From Rossellomorea marisflavi (lineage in GTDB: Bacteria; Bacillota; Bacilli; Bacillales; Bacillaceae_B): a stretch of DNA of 64,000 nt. The notes below the pieces were generated by a model, which was not told where the DNA came from, did not search any database, and saw nothing but the letters and a program-made list of their open reading frames with translations. The translations under genes and the position numbers were made by a program. Below, one piece after another: positions 1-7,926 of this stretch (the first letter of the stretch is position 1; each line of letters starts with the position of its first letter). The stretch is taken from positions 507,501 through 571,500 of the forward strand of contig CP033051.1 in NCBI GenBank assembly GCA_003667865.1, read 5' to 3'.

Positions 1-416
1 TCAATTGTTCCTGAGGACGCAGATACTGAAATCGAATCGTACACTTTCTGAGGAACTTCAATCTCAAGTACTAGATCTGTAATCGCCATACCAATGTGGA
101 AGAACATATTGCTTTCTGCAGTTACCTTTAGTGTATCGCCACTTTGGTCGATGGTTAATTTGTATTTGTCTTTCATACTTTCACTCATTTGTCCGTCCAG
201 TACCACTTTAATCTCATTCGATTTCGTTGGTACAACAATAATATCTGTTGAAGAGCCGTTTATCTCGATATTTTGTATGTCTTTACCGTTTACTTCTTTT
301 TCGTCATGATAGCCTACTGTTTGCATTGTGAATACATTAGTAAAACTTGCTGTTGCAATCGCCCCTACAATCCCAAATGCTAATACCATTAATGCACCAA
401 TTACGATTTTTTTCAT
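1..416 (-). CDS. DUF4097-type putative adhesin, partial
   Basis: This gene runs off the left edge, so only its first 138 or so codons are present. I translated it from an ATG that overlaps the stop of the upstream HAAS/DUF1700 gene (ATGA overlap), so the two are translationally coupled. The N-terminus (MKKIVIGALMVLAFGIVGAI) is a membrane anchor or signal segment. The rest is beta-rich, with alternating stretches such as IEINGSSTDIIVVP and LVLEIEVPQKV. That pattern and the PadR / DUF1700 / DUF4097 gene order fit the DUF4097 beta-strand family, whose members act in envelope-linked operons but have no firmly established function. The family call is inference; the partial frame and coupling are seen directly. 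Confidence 0.7.
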   Translation of the reverse strand, partial: MKKIVIGALMVLAFGIVGAIATASFTNVFTMQTVGYHDEKEVNGKDIQNIEINGSSTDIIVVPTKSNEIKVVLDGQMSESMKDKYKLTIDQSGDTLKVTAESNMFFHIGMAITDLVLEIEVPQKVYDSISVSASSGTI

Positions 417-979
417 GCCGCTTTCGCTCCTTTTTCCCCTTTAATCACTCGAATATTAAATCGGATATATTTTAAAATTAGACGATATAAGAATTTTCCT
501 ACGTAAATCATTCCGATGCTTAATAACACCCCTAAGCTGCACGTAATCATAGAAGCAAAGATCAATAATAGTAAGCCATGGAAACCATTAAAAATGATGG
601 ATCCGATGATCGCTAATGGAGAAAGCATCATGACAAGAGCAGCCGCACAAAGTCCAATATATACTCCTAATATTCCGATTACAGGTCCAAGAATAAAGAC
701 TAGATTGAAAAAGCTAAGACTAATTGTTGCGATGATGGCATTAAACATGTTGGGGATGGATTGATCAGATTCTGCTCTCGTTAATCGATATTCTGCCAGT
801 AAATCTCTTGCGATGACGTTGGGATCACCAAGCTCTGCTGCAATTTCATCCTCTGTTCGGCCATCTGCGAAACCAATTTGAAAGTGTTCTTCAAAATCAT
901 AAAGCATTTCCTTACGATCGTGCTCCGGAACTTTCTTAAGCAGAGCCTCCAGCTTTAAAATAAATTTACTCTTCTCCAT
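413..979 (-). CDS. HAAS/DUF1700 membrane signalling protein
   Basis: About 188 residues. The N-terminal 75 residues form the helical HAAS-type (DUF1700) domain: KSKF.LKLEALL, then a DRKEMLYDFEEHF motif and EDEIAAELGDP. Several hydrophobic segments follow, giving a cytoplasmic sensor-like head on a multi-pass membrane part. The family usually sits next to a PadR regulator and a DUF4097 protein, exactly as here. The frame opens further upstream, but the start chosen (ATG at 979) has a GGAGGAG ribosome site inside the end of padR, giving a short overlap. The gene ends in a 4-base overlap with the next gene. The function is probably relay or regulation at the membrane; no catalytic motif is visible. 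Confidence 0.8.
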   Translation of the reverse strand: MEKSKFILKLEALLKKVPEHDRKEMLYDFEEHFQIGFADGRTEDEIAAELGDPNVIARDLLAEYRLTRAESDQSIPNMFNAIIATISLSFFNLVFILGPVIGILGVYIGLCAAALVMMLSPLAIIGSIIFNGFHGLLLLIFASMITCSLGVLLSIGMIYVGKFLYRLILKYIRFNIRVIKGEKGAKAA

Positions 980-1295
980 CTTCGTTCTCCTCCGTAATGA
1001 ATTCATTAACTGCGTTGGAAAATTGTCTCCACTCTTCAATAAGAATGTTACGATATTCCATCCCTTTTTCCGTTAAAGCGTAATATTTTCGTGGTGGTCC
1101 CTCAGAAGATTCAGCTAAATAAGTCGAAACATATTCTTCCTTTGTCAACCGGCGTAGCAAGGGGTATAACGTACCTTCTGCCACCTGAATTTTTTTTGAA
1201 ATATTTTGTGCCAATTCATATCCATATTGATCTTTTTGTGAGATTAGAATCAACACACATAGTTCTAGAGCTCCTTTTTTAAATTGAACATTCAA
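966..1295 (-). CDS. PadR-family transcriptional regulator
   Basis: 109 residues with a winged-helix PadR fold. The first helix region is GALELCVLILISQKDQYGYEL, followed by AEGTLYPLLRRLTKEEYV and GPPRKYYALTEKGMEY, which are the hallmark PadR segments. It starts at TTG, preceded by a strong AAAGGAGG site at 7 bases. It is the first gene of a three-gene operon with the HAAS/DUF1700 and DUF4097 genes. PadR regulators of this short class are usually repressors of their own operon. Repeated TCAGTA words upstream are candidate operators. The ligand is unknown. Confidence 0.9.
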   Translation of the reverse strand: MNVQFKKGALELCVLILISQKDQYGYELAQNISKKIQVAEGTLYPLLRRLTKEEYVSTYLAESSEGPPRKYYALTEKGMEYRNILIEEWRQFSNAVNEFITEENEDGEE

Positions 1296-1323
1296 TTTTT
1301 GTCCTCCTTTATCACTAGATGAT

Positions 1324-1487
1324 ATTCAGTACTAATTAATATTCAATAGTTTAGTAAAAAAAATCAGTACCTCATTTGTTCAGTAGTTGTGTAAAAAAAT
1401 TAAATTCAGTTTCACTGGAAAAACTTACAATTTATTTCTCACTCATAATATATAACAAGGTACTGAACAATGCAAGATACTAAACAA
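1324..1487 (-). promoter_or_regulatory. Candidate PadR operator region, repeated TCAGTA/TACTGA words
   Basis: The upstream region of the padR operon holds TTCAGTACT at 1325, TCAGTACC at 1364, TTCAGTAG at 1379 and TTCAGTTT at 1405. The reverse form appears as GGTACTGAACAATGCAA (1459) and GATACTAAACAATAC (1476), the last two a 17-base tandem. Repetition of one short word in both orientations next to a regulator gene is typical of an autoregulatory operator. The assignment to PadR is inference. Confidence 0.45.
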
Positions 1488-1535
1488 TACTTTTTACGGA
1501 ATTTCGTTCGACAAAAAAACTAGATCGTTTCATTA

Positions 1536-1645
1536 CGCTCCAGACACTCGCTTTCCACGGGGAGGAAGCTGAGCCTCCTCGGCTTCGCCTGCGGGGTCTC
1601 AGCCTTTCCTCTATTTCCCGTAGGAGTCGAGTGTCTTCCGCTCCA
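1536..1645. repeat. GC-rich palindromic intergenic repeat, copy 1
   Basis: A GC-rich island in AT-rich surroundings. The outer arms (CTCCAGACACTCG / CGAGTGTCTTCCGCTCC) are inverted, with an inner GAGCCTCCTCGGCTTCGCC / TGCGGGGTCTCAG core. It belongs to the same family as the elements at 5664 and 55595. It has no reading frame and could fold as a long hairpin in RNA or single-stranded DNA. Confidence 0.8.
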
Positions 1646-1705
1646 TTCCACTAATTCTTTAAAAATAGTATTTAATTATCAAAAGTTATTAATGTGACAG
1701 AAAAT

Positions 1706-1763
1706 AAAAAAACCGAACTATTTGGCGATATATCAATTAATATCACTTAATAATTCGGGTTTA
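1706..1763 (-). terminator. Probable terminator of the MFS gene
   Basis: Read on the minus strand, AAACCCGAA and TTCGGTTTTTTT form a stem across an AT-rich, partly self-complementary loop, ending in a T run. It lies just after the transporter stop. The long loop makes it a moderate call. Confidence 0.5.
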
Positions 1764-1800
1764 TGATTAGTATAAATAACTTAGGTTCTAACCTCTTAAC

Positions 1801-3012
1801 TTATACTGCTTCCAATTGTCTTTGCACTTCGGATCGTTTCTTCTCTTTTCGACCTTCTCGAATCGTTAATATCATCGCTACGATGAGGAAGCTGCTAGAG
1901 ATTTGGAATAATGTTGCAAGCGCGAGGAATTCAGCGAGAACTCCAAACACGAGCCCGCTAAGCCCAATCCCTAGATCAATCGCTGAGAAGTACATGCCAT
2001 TGGCAACACCTCGACGATTTTCTGGTGTTTTTGATAACACCCAAGATTGAAATGTTGGGATTAAGGAACCAAATCCTAAGCCAAACAGAACGCCTGCACA
2101 GGCTAGCATCACATTCGAATGCGCGAAGGAAAGTACCCACATTCCGATAAATGTAAAGCTTAAGCAAACAAATACTAATGAAATCGGCCCTTTTCGATCG
2201 AACCATTTTCCAGCAATCGGTCTAGCTAATGTTGCAACAATCGCATTACATAAATAGAATAAGAAGATTTTATCAATCCCTCGTTCTTCTCCAAAAATCA
2301 CAATAAATGTCACAATGGTTCCATATCCAAATGTGACAATCATCGTAATAAATGCTGGAAACCAGCTTGATTTCTCTACAAGTGATCCAAAGTACGAAAA
2401 CGTCAAATCCTCTTTTTTCGTTTTCTTTACAGATTCAGGTGTACGGTATTTTACCGTTGATAACAAGATAATCGCAATGAAGCCTAATACAGCCGAGACC
2501 ATAATTAAGTTCGTAAATGAAGTTACTTGGAATAAGTAGATTCCTAAACTTGGTGCTATAATCATTCCAATCGTAATCGATAATCCGAAGTAGCCCATTC
2601 CTTCCCCGAGTCGTTTGTTTGGTACAACATCCACAGCTGCTGTTCCATTGACTGTCGTTGACAATCCCCACCCGAGACCGTGCAATAAACGGAATAACAG
2701 GAATATAAAAACAACCTGGGAAAGTGGATAAATTAACGTGATCACAAATAAAATGGAAACCCCTAGTAATACAAGTGGTTTACGATCCTTATATTCAAGC
2801 ATGTATCCGATAATGGGTCTGCTTAAGATGGCCCCTACTGAGAACAACGTGGTAACAAGACCAATTTCAAGTCCAGATGCTCCAATCGATTTAATATACG
2901 GTGGCAAGGTTGGGATTAACATTTGAAAACTCATAAAAATAAACAAATTCCCAATCACAAGCATCGTAAACGACTTCGTCCATAAAACGGGTTTTGTTGA
3001 TTGCTTCAACAT
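1801..3012 (-). CDS. MFS transporter, drug/metabolite efflux type
   Basis: About 403 residues with twelve predicted hydrophobic segments, the size of a standard major facilitator. The loop between segments 2 and 3 reads GYMLEYKDRKP, a variant of the GxLaDrxGrr motif; the symmetric loop in the second half is GKWFDRKGP, preceded by LARPIA. The tail is basic and cytoplasmic. The frame extends to 3042, but a GAGGAGGG site places the start at an ATG at 3012 (tandem ATGATG) or the following TTG. The substrate cannot be read from sequence; the general look is of proton-coupled efflux (Bacillus YwoG/YfcJ-like). It is transcribed divergently from the SLH nucleotidase at 3392. Confidence 0.85.
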   Translation of the reverse strand: MLKQSTKPVLWTKSFTMLVIGNLFIFMSFQMLIPTLPPYIKSIGASGLEIGLVTTLFSVGAILSRPIIGYMLEYKDRKPLVLLGVSILFVITLIYPLSQVVFIFLLFRLLHGLGWGLSTTVNGTAAVDVVPNKRLGEGMGYFGLSITIGMIIAPSLGIYLFQVTSFTNLIMVSAVLGFIAIILLSTVKYRTPESVKKTKKEDLTFSYFGSLVEKSSWFPAFITMIVTFGYGTIVTFIVIFGEERGIDKIFLFYLCNAIVATLARPIAGKWFDRKGPISLVFVCLSFTFIGMWVLSFAHSNVMLACAGVLFGLGFGSLIPTFQSWVLSKTPENRRGVANGMYFSAIDLGIGLSGLVFGVLAEFLALATLFQISSSFLIVAMILTIREGRKEKKRSEVQRQLEAV

Positions 3013-3094
3013 CATTCCCTCCTCTATAAGATAAAACTTCATATAATGAAAAAAAATTCAGTTATACAAGTGTCAGAAAAAAATGAATGAGCCT

Positions 3095-3117
3095 CCCACA
3101 CATGATAGAAGGCTCAG
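3095..3117. other. Small hairpin in the 3013-3391 intergenic region
   Basis: GAGCCTCC and GAAGGCTC form a short imperfect stem. The rest of this 379-base divergent intergenic stretch is AT-rich apart from the hairpin at 3212. No small gene is evident. Confidence 0.35.
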
Positions 3118-3211
3118 TACGTTATCATTTCATTTTATTTCGGCAATCTAAATATTATCACAAATTCTCATTAAATTAAATGTAGAAATTTGATGAAGAA
3201 AAAACGTAGTT

Positions 3212-3252
3212 AGGGACGGACCTTATACGCTTTTGCGGTAAGGTCCGTCCCT
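3212..3252. repeat. Inverted pair of the AGGGACGGACCTT word
   Basis: AGGGACGGACCTTA at 3212 and its exact reverse complement at 3239 enclose TACGCTTTTGCGG, whose CGC/GCG arms also pair. It lies between two divergent genes, so it is not the terminator of any gene seen here. The same word recurs through the window. Confidence 0.9.
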
Positions 3253-3391
3253 CTCCTAACCAACTTGGAAGAAAATTCATTACGCATTTAGGGAATTAAC
3301 TGTTATAATCGTATTTGTCTAGTAAACTTCTAGATTTTCTGCGAAACATAAATTCTACTATTCTTTTATTCGAGAGGGGAACTTTATTTCT

Positions 3392-5545
3392 ATGAAAAAC
3401 AATGCTTACCGTAAATTTCTTGGAACAGCTGTAACAACTACTCTAGTAGCGAGTGCATTAGCACCTGTTGCTTCTGCTGATACAAAAACGTTTACTGATG
3501 TTTCTGATCGTTATGTAGATGCTGTTGATTTTCTTATTGCGACTGGCGCAAAAGGATTAACTGATACTAAGTTCGGAACGACTGATTCTATAAAACGTGT
3601 TGATGCGGCCGTTCTATTAGCGAATGTATTAGAATTAGATACTACAAATGCACCGGCTTCAGGATTCACTGATGTGCCAAGCCGTGCTGTAGGTGCTGTA
3701 AACGCTCTAAAAGAAGCTGGAATTACAAACGGTAAAACAGCAACAAAATTTGACTATTCTAGTGAAATTACACGCGGTGAGCTAGCTCTTTGGTTAGAAA
3801 GAGCATTTCAATTAGAAGGTACTACAGAACTTACATTTACTGATGTAAATTCAAGATACGCATCTGCTGTACAAATGCTTGTTGCGAATGAGATTTCAAA
3901 CGGTGTATCTACATCAAAATTTGGAATTGAACAATCCGCTAAGCGTGGAGATTATGCAATTTTCTTATATAAAGCTGTTCTTGCATTATTAGATCAAGAA
4001 ACTGCATTTAGTCTTTCACTAATGCACACAAATGATACACATGGACATATTGAAGATATTGCAAAACGTGCTACAGCAATTAAAGAAGTAAGAGCAGAAA
4101 AACCAGACGCATTATTACTTGATGCTGGAGACGTTTTCTCTGGAACACTATTCTTTAATGAATTTTTAGGACAAGCTGATTTAGAATTTATGAACCACCT
4201 TGGCTACGATGCTATGACATTCGGAAACCATGAGTTTGACTTAGGTTCTAGCCCAGAAGGACACAAAGCGCTAGCAGACTTTGTAAAGGGAGCAAAATTC
4301 CCATTCGTTAGCTCGAACGTTGACTTCTCAGCTGATTCCCTATTTACAGGTCTTCAACATAGAGAAATCTCTGAAACACCAGCTGATGGTAATATCTATA
4401 ACGGCATTGTTAAAGATATCAATGGTGAAAAAGTGGGAATCTTTGGCTTAACAACAGAAGAAACTGCAGATATCTCAAGCCCAGGAAATGTAGAATTTGA
4501 AGACTATATTCAAAAAGCAACTGAAACGGTAGCAGCATTTGAAGCTCAAGGTATTAACAAAATTGTTGCAATTACGCACATTGGCTTTGATGATAGCTCT
4601 GTTTATGATAATGATTTAGAATTAGCAAAGATGGTTGATGGAATTGATATCATTGTTGGTGGACATACTCATTCAACTCTTGCTGAGCCTGTTTTAATCG
4701 ATGAGGGTACACAACCAACACTTATTGTTCAAACAGGTGACTATGGTAAAAACCTAGGTACTCTGGATGTAGGTTTTGATGAAAATGGTGTTATTATGAA
4801 CTATTCTTCTGAATTAATTAAGATTGCAGACAAAGCAGAAGATGCAGTAGTTGCTGCAATGTTAAAACCTTATGCAGACCAAGTTGCAGCTGTTGAAAAT
4901 CAATCAATTGGTGTGACTGCTGATGTAGTATTAGATGGTGTACGTGAAAATGTTCGTACAAAAGAAACGAACCTAGGGAACCTAATTACTGACGGTATGC
5001 TTGCAAAGGCAAAAACAATTAATCCAGATACAGTTGTTGCTCTAACAAACGGTGGAGGAATTCGTGCTTCGTTTGATGCAGGTGACATTACTGTTGGTGA
5101 AGTTCTAACGGTTATGCCATTTGGTAACTCTTTAGCAATCATGAACCTTACTGGTGCTGAGATTAAAACAGCTCTAGAGCATAGCGTTAGCCAAGCTCCA
5201 GCTGCTAACGGTGCTTTCCTACAAGTTTCTGGATTAAAATTCACTTATGATTCAAGCTTAGCAGCAGGTTCAAGAGTAACTTCTGTTGAGGTAAAAGATG
5301 CTGCTGGAAACTTTGCAGCTATCAATGATACAGCAACATATGCAGTTGCAACAAACACTTTCACTGCTAAAGGTGGAGACGGTTATACTGTGTTTGCTGA
5401 TGCTTATGCTGATGGACGTGTAAGTGAGCCAGGATTTGTTGATTATGAGATCTTTATCGATTATTTAAAACAATCTACAAATGTAAATCCTGCTGTTGAA
5501 GGACGTATTGTTGATTCTAATGCAGGTGCTACTGCTTCTAACTAA
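3392..5545 (+). CDS. SLH-anchored 5'-nucleotidase / metallophosphoesterase
   Basis: 717 residues, secreted and wall-bound. Signal peptide 1-29 (cleavage after ALAPVASA), three SLH domains at about 31-200, then a UshA-type 5'-nucleotidase. Metal and catalytic motifs: NDTHGH near 214, DAGDVFSG near 245, GNHE near 277, THIGFDD near 395, GGHTHS near 423. The C-terminal substrate domain has NLGNLITDG and NGGGIRA near 553. Known role of the family: hydrolysis of extracellular nucleotides to nucleosides and phosphate. The signal peptide and SLH block closely resemble those of the S-layer protein at 39942 (YRKF, TLVASA, AP.ASA, FTDV..RY.DAVDFL), suggesting domain exchange. The start has an AGAGGGG site. 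It is monocistronic, with a clear terminator. Confidence 0.93.
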   Translation: MKNNAYRKFLGTAVTTTLVASALAPVASADTKTFTDVSDRYVDAVDFLIATGAKGLTDTKFGTTDSIKRVDAAVLLANVLELDTTNAPASGFTDVPSRAVGAVNALKEAGITNGKTATKFDYSSEITRGELALWLERAFQLEGTTELTFTDVNSRYASAVQMLVANEISNGVSTSKFGIEQSAKRGDYAIFLYKAVLALLDQETAFSLSLMHTNDTHGHIEDIAKRATAIKEVRAEKPDALLLDAGDVFSGTLFFNEFLGQADLEFMNHLGYDAMTFGNHEFDLGSSPEGHKALADFVKGAKFPFVSSNVDFSADSLFTGLQHREISETPADGNIYNGIVKDINGEKVGIFGLTTEETADISSPGNVEFEDYIQKATETVAAFEAQGINKIVAITHIGFDDSSVYDNDLELAKMVDGIDIIVGGHTHSTLAEPVLIDEGTQPTLIVQTGDYGKNLGTLDVGFDENGVIMNYSSELIKIADKAEDAVVAAMLKPYADQVAAVENQSIGVTADVVLDGVRENVRTKETNLGNLITDGMLAKAKTINPDTVVALTNGGGIRASFDAGDITVGEVLTVMPFGNSLAIMNLTGAEIKTALEHSVSQAPAANGAFLQVSGLKFTYDSSLAAGSRVTSVEVKDAAGNFAAINDTATYAVATNTFTAKGGDGYTVFADAYADGRVSEPGFVDYEIFIDYLKQSTNVNPAVEGRIVDSNAGATASN

Positions 5546-5552
5546 TAGAATG

Positions 5553-5585
5553 AAAACCTCTCGACTTTGTCGGGAGGTTTTTTTG
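5553..5585 (+). terminator. Rho-independent terminator
   Basis: AAAACCTCTCGAC, loop TTT, GTCGGGAGGTTTTTTT: a strong stem and T run directly after the SLH nucleotidase stop. Confidence 0.9.
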
Positions 5586-5663
5586 TTTGTTGCTTTAATG
5601 ATATTGCTGTAGGGCAGTTTATTACTAACCTTAATTAAAATGGTTTTCTTTCTAGATAGGTCC

Positions 5664-5789
5664 GTTGCTTTCCACTCCAGGGTGCTTGCTTTCCGCGGGG
5701 CGGCGAGCCTCCTCGGCGCTTACGCCTGCGGGGTCTCACCACTGCCGCTATTTCCCGCTGGAGTCAAGCACCCTTCCGTTTCAAGCAAC
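5664..5789. repeat. GC-rich palindromic intergenic repeat, copy 2
   Basis: Outer arms GTTGCTTTCCACTCCAGGG / TTCCGTTTCAAGCAAC, inner TGCTTGCTTTCCGCGGGGCG and GAGTCAAGCACC, and a CGGCGAGCCTCCTCGGCG core. Family member of 1536 and 55595. It is intergenic and non-coding. The rest of 5586-5926 is AT-rich with one small hairpin (AGACCAT/ATGGTCT, 5849-5873). Confidence 0.8.
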
Positions 5790-5926
5790 TCTGTAGTATT
5801 ACGTGATTCGTTTTAAAGTTCATGTTTGACCACTATTAAATTATAGAAAGACCATCCTATCAAGGTATGGTCTTCTAAGTATCTTCTTACCAACAAGCAG
5901 TAAGGATTTTTCGTCTTGTATAAAAT

Positions 5927-5955
5927 AGCCATCACCTAAAAGTATAGGCATGGCT
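5927..5955 (-). terminator. Probable terminator of the phosphoesterase gene
   Basis: AGCCATGCCTA pairs with TAGGTGATGGCT on the minus strand, followed by ATTTTAT. The stem is good and the T run weak. Confidence 0.5.
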
Positions 5956-5989
5956 CCTAAGAAACTATATTAAGTAAATAGTTTGAATA

Positions 5990-6847
5990 CTACTTCAAAG
6001 TAAAAACTGTTAGTTCAGGTCTACAAAATAAACGAACTGGGATCCTCGTTGTCCCGATTCCTCGATTTACATACAGTGGAGTGTCCTGGGGACCTACGAA
6101 ATATAAGCCCTCCTGATATTTTTCCGATAGCTCTGGTGTAAACAATGGTCCTAGGAAAGGAAGTTGAATTTGTCCGCCATGGGAATGTCCTGAAAACTGT
6201 GCACTAATATTGTATTCTAATGAGTAATCAATTAAATCTGGTTCGTGCACGAGGAATAATACCCGGTCATCTCTTGTAAAATTTCCTAATGCCTTTTTGA
6301 AGTCAGGATTGCCATGAAAAATATCATCGACTCCTGCAATGTACAATCGTTCACCATTACTCTCTATATAGTCTGATGTATTATGTAAAACGGTAAATTG
6401 AGCATGTTTAAGAGACTTAGTAATCTCATCCTTTGAGTGATGATCGCGATTTCCGAGCACTGCCCACTTTCCACCTCGAGGATTGTTAATATCCCTTAAC
6501 AAGTCGGTAGGATCCGGTATTTTTGACCAATGATCATGAATCATATCACCAGTAAGAAGGATGATGTCTGGCTTTAGTTCATTAATTGTTTTAACAACTT
6601 TTTGAAATTCTCTTGCTCCATAATGAAAGCCATAATGGACATCACTAAATTGTAAAACTCTCCAGCCTTTAAACTCATTAGATAATCCTTTAATCGGTAA
6701 ATCTATTTTGTTTATCACATAGGAGAGTCTCTCATTTCTTAAAATCCAGTAGCTGCTTACTAAAGACCCTATTAAAATCCAGAACCAAGCAATACTTTTG
6801 CTCAGAAAGAATCTCCTGCTTACTTTATTCAGAATACCACCCCACAA
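5990..6847 (-). CDS. YkuE-type metallophosphoesterase with Tat signal
   Basis: About 285 residues. Near the N-terminus SRRFFLSK matches the twin-arginine consensus and is followed by a hydrophobic segment, so folded export by Tat is likely; B. subtilis YkuE is a known Tat substrate of this family. Calcineurin-type motifs in order: FSDVHYG, LTGDMIHD, LGNRDHH, VHEPD, SGHSHGGQ, giving a two-metal hydrolase outside the membrane or in the wall. The frame opens at 6886 with a TTG, but a TATAAT at 6866-6871 lies inside that stretch, so I chose the TTG at 6847; the start remains uncertain. It stands alone, after the terminator of the next gene. The substrate is unknown. Confidence 0.85.
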   Translation of the reverse strand: MWGGILNKVSRRFFLSKSIAWFWILIGSLVSSYWILRNERLSYVINKIDLPIKGLSNEFKGWRVLQFSDVHYGFHYGAREFQKVVKTINELKPDIILLTGDMIHDHWSKIPDPTDLLRDINNPRGGKWAVLGNRDHHSKDEITKSLKHAQFTVLHNTSDYIESNGERLYIAGVDDIFHGNPDFKKALGNFTRDDRVLFLVHEPDLIDYSLEYNISAQFSGHSHGGQIQLPFLGPLFTPELSEKYQEGLYFVGPQDTPLYVNRGIGTTRIPVRLFCRPELTVFTLK

Positions 6848-6940
6848 CTGGAAAATTCTTTCTGTATTATATAACGAACAAAACAACAGAGTCTAGTTTT
6901 ATAAAAAGAATAATTGTATCTGTTACTATTTTTGTTAAGA

Positions 6941-6964
6941 AAAAACACGCTATCAGAAGCGTGT
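6941..6964 (-). terminator. Rho-independent terminator
   Basis: On the minus strand ACACGCTTCTGATAGCGTGT is followed by a T run, just after the stop of the 6972 gene. Confidence 0.88.
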
Positions 6965-6971
6965 CATCCAA

Positions 6972-7772
6972 CTAGTTCTCTATTCTCTCTACCTCATGTT
7001 CTTCATGTTGATAGTCTATTCTTTCATCAATTGTTACAAAACGAATCTCAGCATTGAGATTAAGCTTCGTCACTTCAGGATCTGGTCCCCCATAGATATC
7101 TTCTACAACATGCTCATCCCCGTTTGTTTCAAAATAAACTTGATAATCACCAGCTTCATATACTAGTTCTACTTGAGTATTAAGCAAATTATATACATGG
7201 TAGTCTGGAGCACCCCAAGCATCTAATAGCTCTTTTACAGTGTGAACTTCAGGAACCTTACCATCAATTTTTACAACATTCGTCTTTTCATCATGAGGTG
7301 CGACAATATAGTAATTTCCGTATCTATAATAGTAACCTCCACCAACAGTATAATCTTGAAGTTCAGGCTCACCATACTCAGAAATAAACGCATTATCTAC
7401 TTTCATGCCTAAATAAAATTGCGTATTATACATTCTTCCTTGTGCTGCAGCATCTAAAAATTCTGTAGGATTTTCTAATATACTATTAAAATCTAGTTCA
7501 GTTGAGTGTGTTTCAACTGATTCGTCCGTTTGTGTAACTTGTTCTTCAGTCTCTACTTGTTCTGTCTGTTCATCCAAAACTTCTTCATCTTCGTTCTCCT
7601 CGATTATTGGTTCAGGATTTTCTTGAACACCTTCTTCACTAGCAGCACCAGATGTACTAGCTTCGTTATTAAAAGGAATGTACGAAAATCCTACAATACC
7701 TAGGATTAAAATCGTAATAACTGTAAGAGCGGCATGAAAAATTCTGGTTCTTTTATGTTGTTGATTTTGCAT
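6972..7772 (-). CDS. Membrane-anchored protein with acidic linker, unknown function
   Basis: 266 residues. Residues 1-12 are basic, about 13-33 form one membrane segment (no lipobox), and about 35-90 are a very acidic Glu/Asp/Gln-rich linker. A compact globular part follows, with SEYGEPE, GGGYYYRYGNYYIV and LLDAWGAPDYH. The repeated G.P..Y pattern resembles small Bacillus surface domains of the DUF4309/YjgB type, but I cannot assign it. The AGGAG site is 8 bases before the ATG. It is flanked by terminators, so it is its own transcription unit, probably facing outside. Confidence 0.7.
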   Translation of the reverse strand: MQNQQHKRTRIFHAALTVITILILGIVGFSYIPFNNEASTSGAASEEGVQENPEPIIEENEDEEVLDEQTEQVETEEQVTQTDESVETHSTELDFNSILENPTEFLDAAAQGRMYNTQFYLGMKVDNAFISEYGEPELQDYTVGGGYYYRYGNYYIVAPHDEKTNVVKIDGKVPEVHTVKELLDAWGAPDYHVYNLLNTQVELVYEAGDYQVYFETNGDEHVVEDIYGGPDPEVTKLNLNAEIRFVTIDERIDYQHEEHEVERIEN

Positions 7773-7867
7773 GTTTCAATCTCCTAATCTACTAATTGTA
7801 ATTTACTTACAATAAGTATAACATCATATTTCGGTTCTTTTTCACTCCTAATTATGGAAATAAAATA

Positions 7868-7895
7868 AGGTGACCCCTTTGTTATAGAGCCACCT
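7868..7895 (-). terminator. Possible terminator of the LysM-GH18 gene
   Basis: On the minus strand AGGTGGC...GTCACCT forms a stem, followed by TTATTTTATTT. The stem is short relative to its loop. Confidence 0.45.
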
Positions 7896-7926
7896 AATGT
7901 TTTCTTCTGTATTTAAATGATTCGTT

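Noticed and set aside
5655..5667. TAGGTCCGTTGC as a copy of the repeat word
   Set aside because: It matches only nine bases and belongs to the flank of the GC-rich palindromic repeat.
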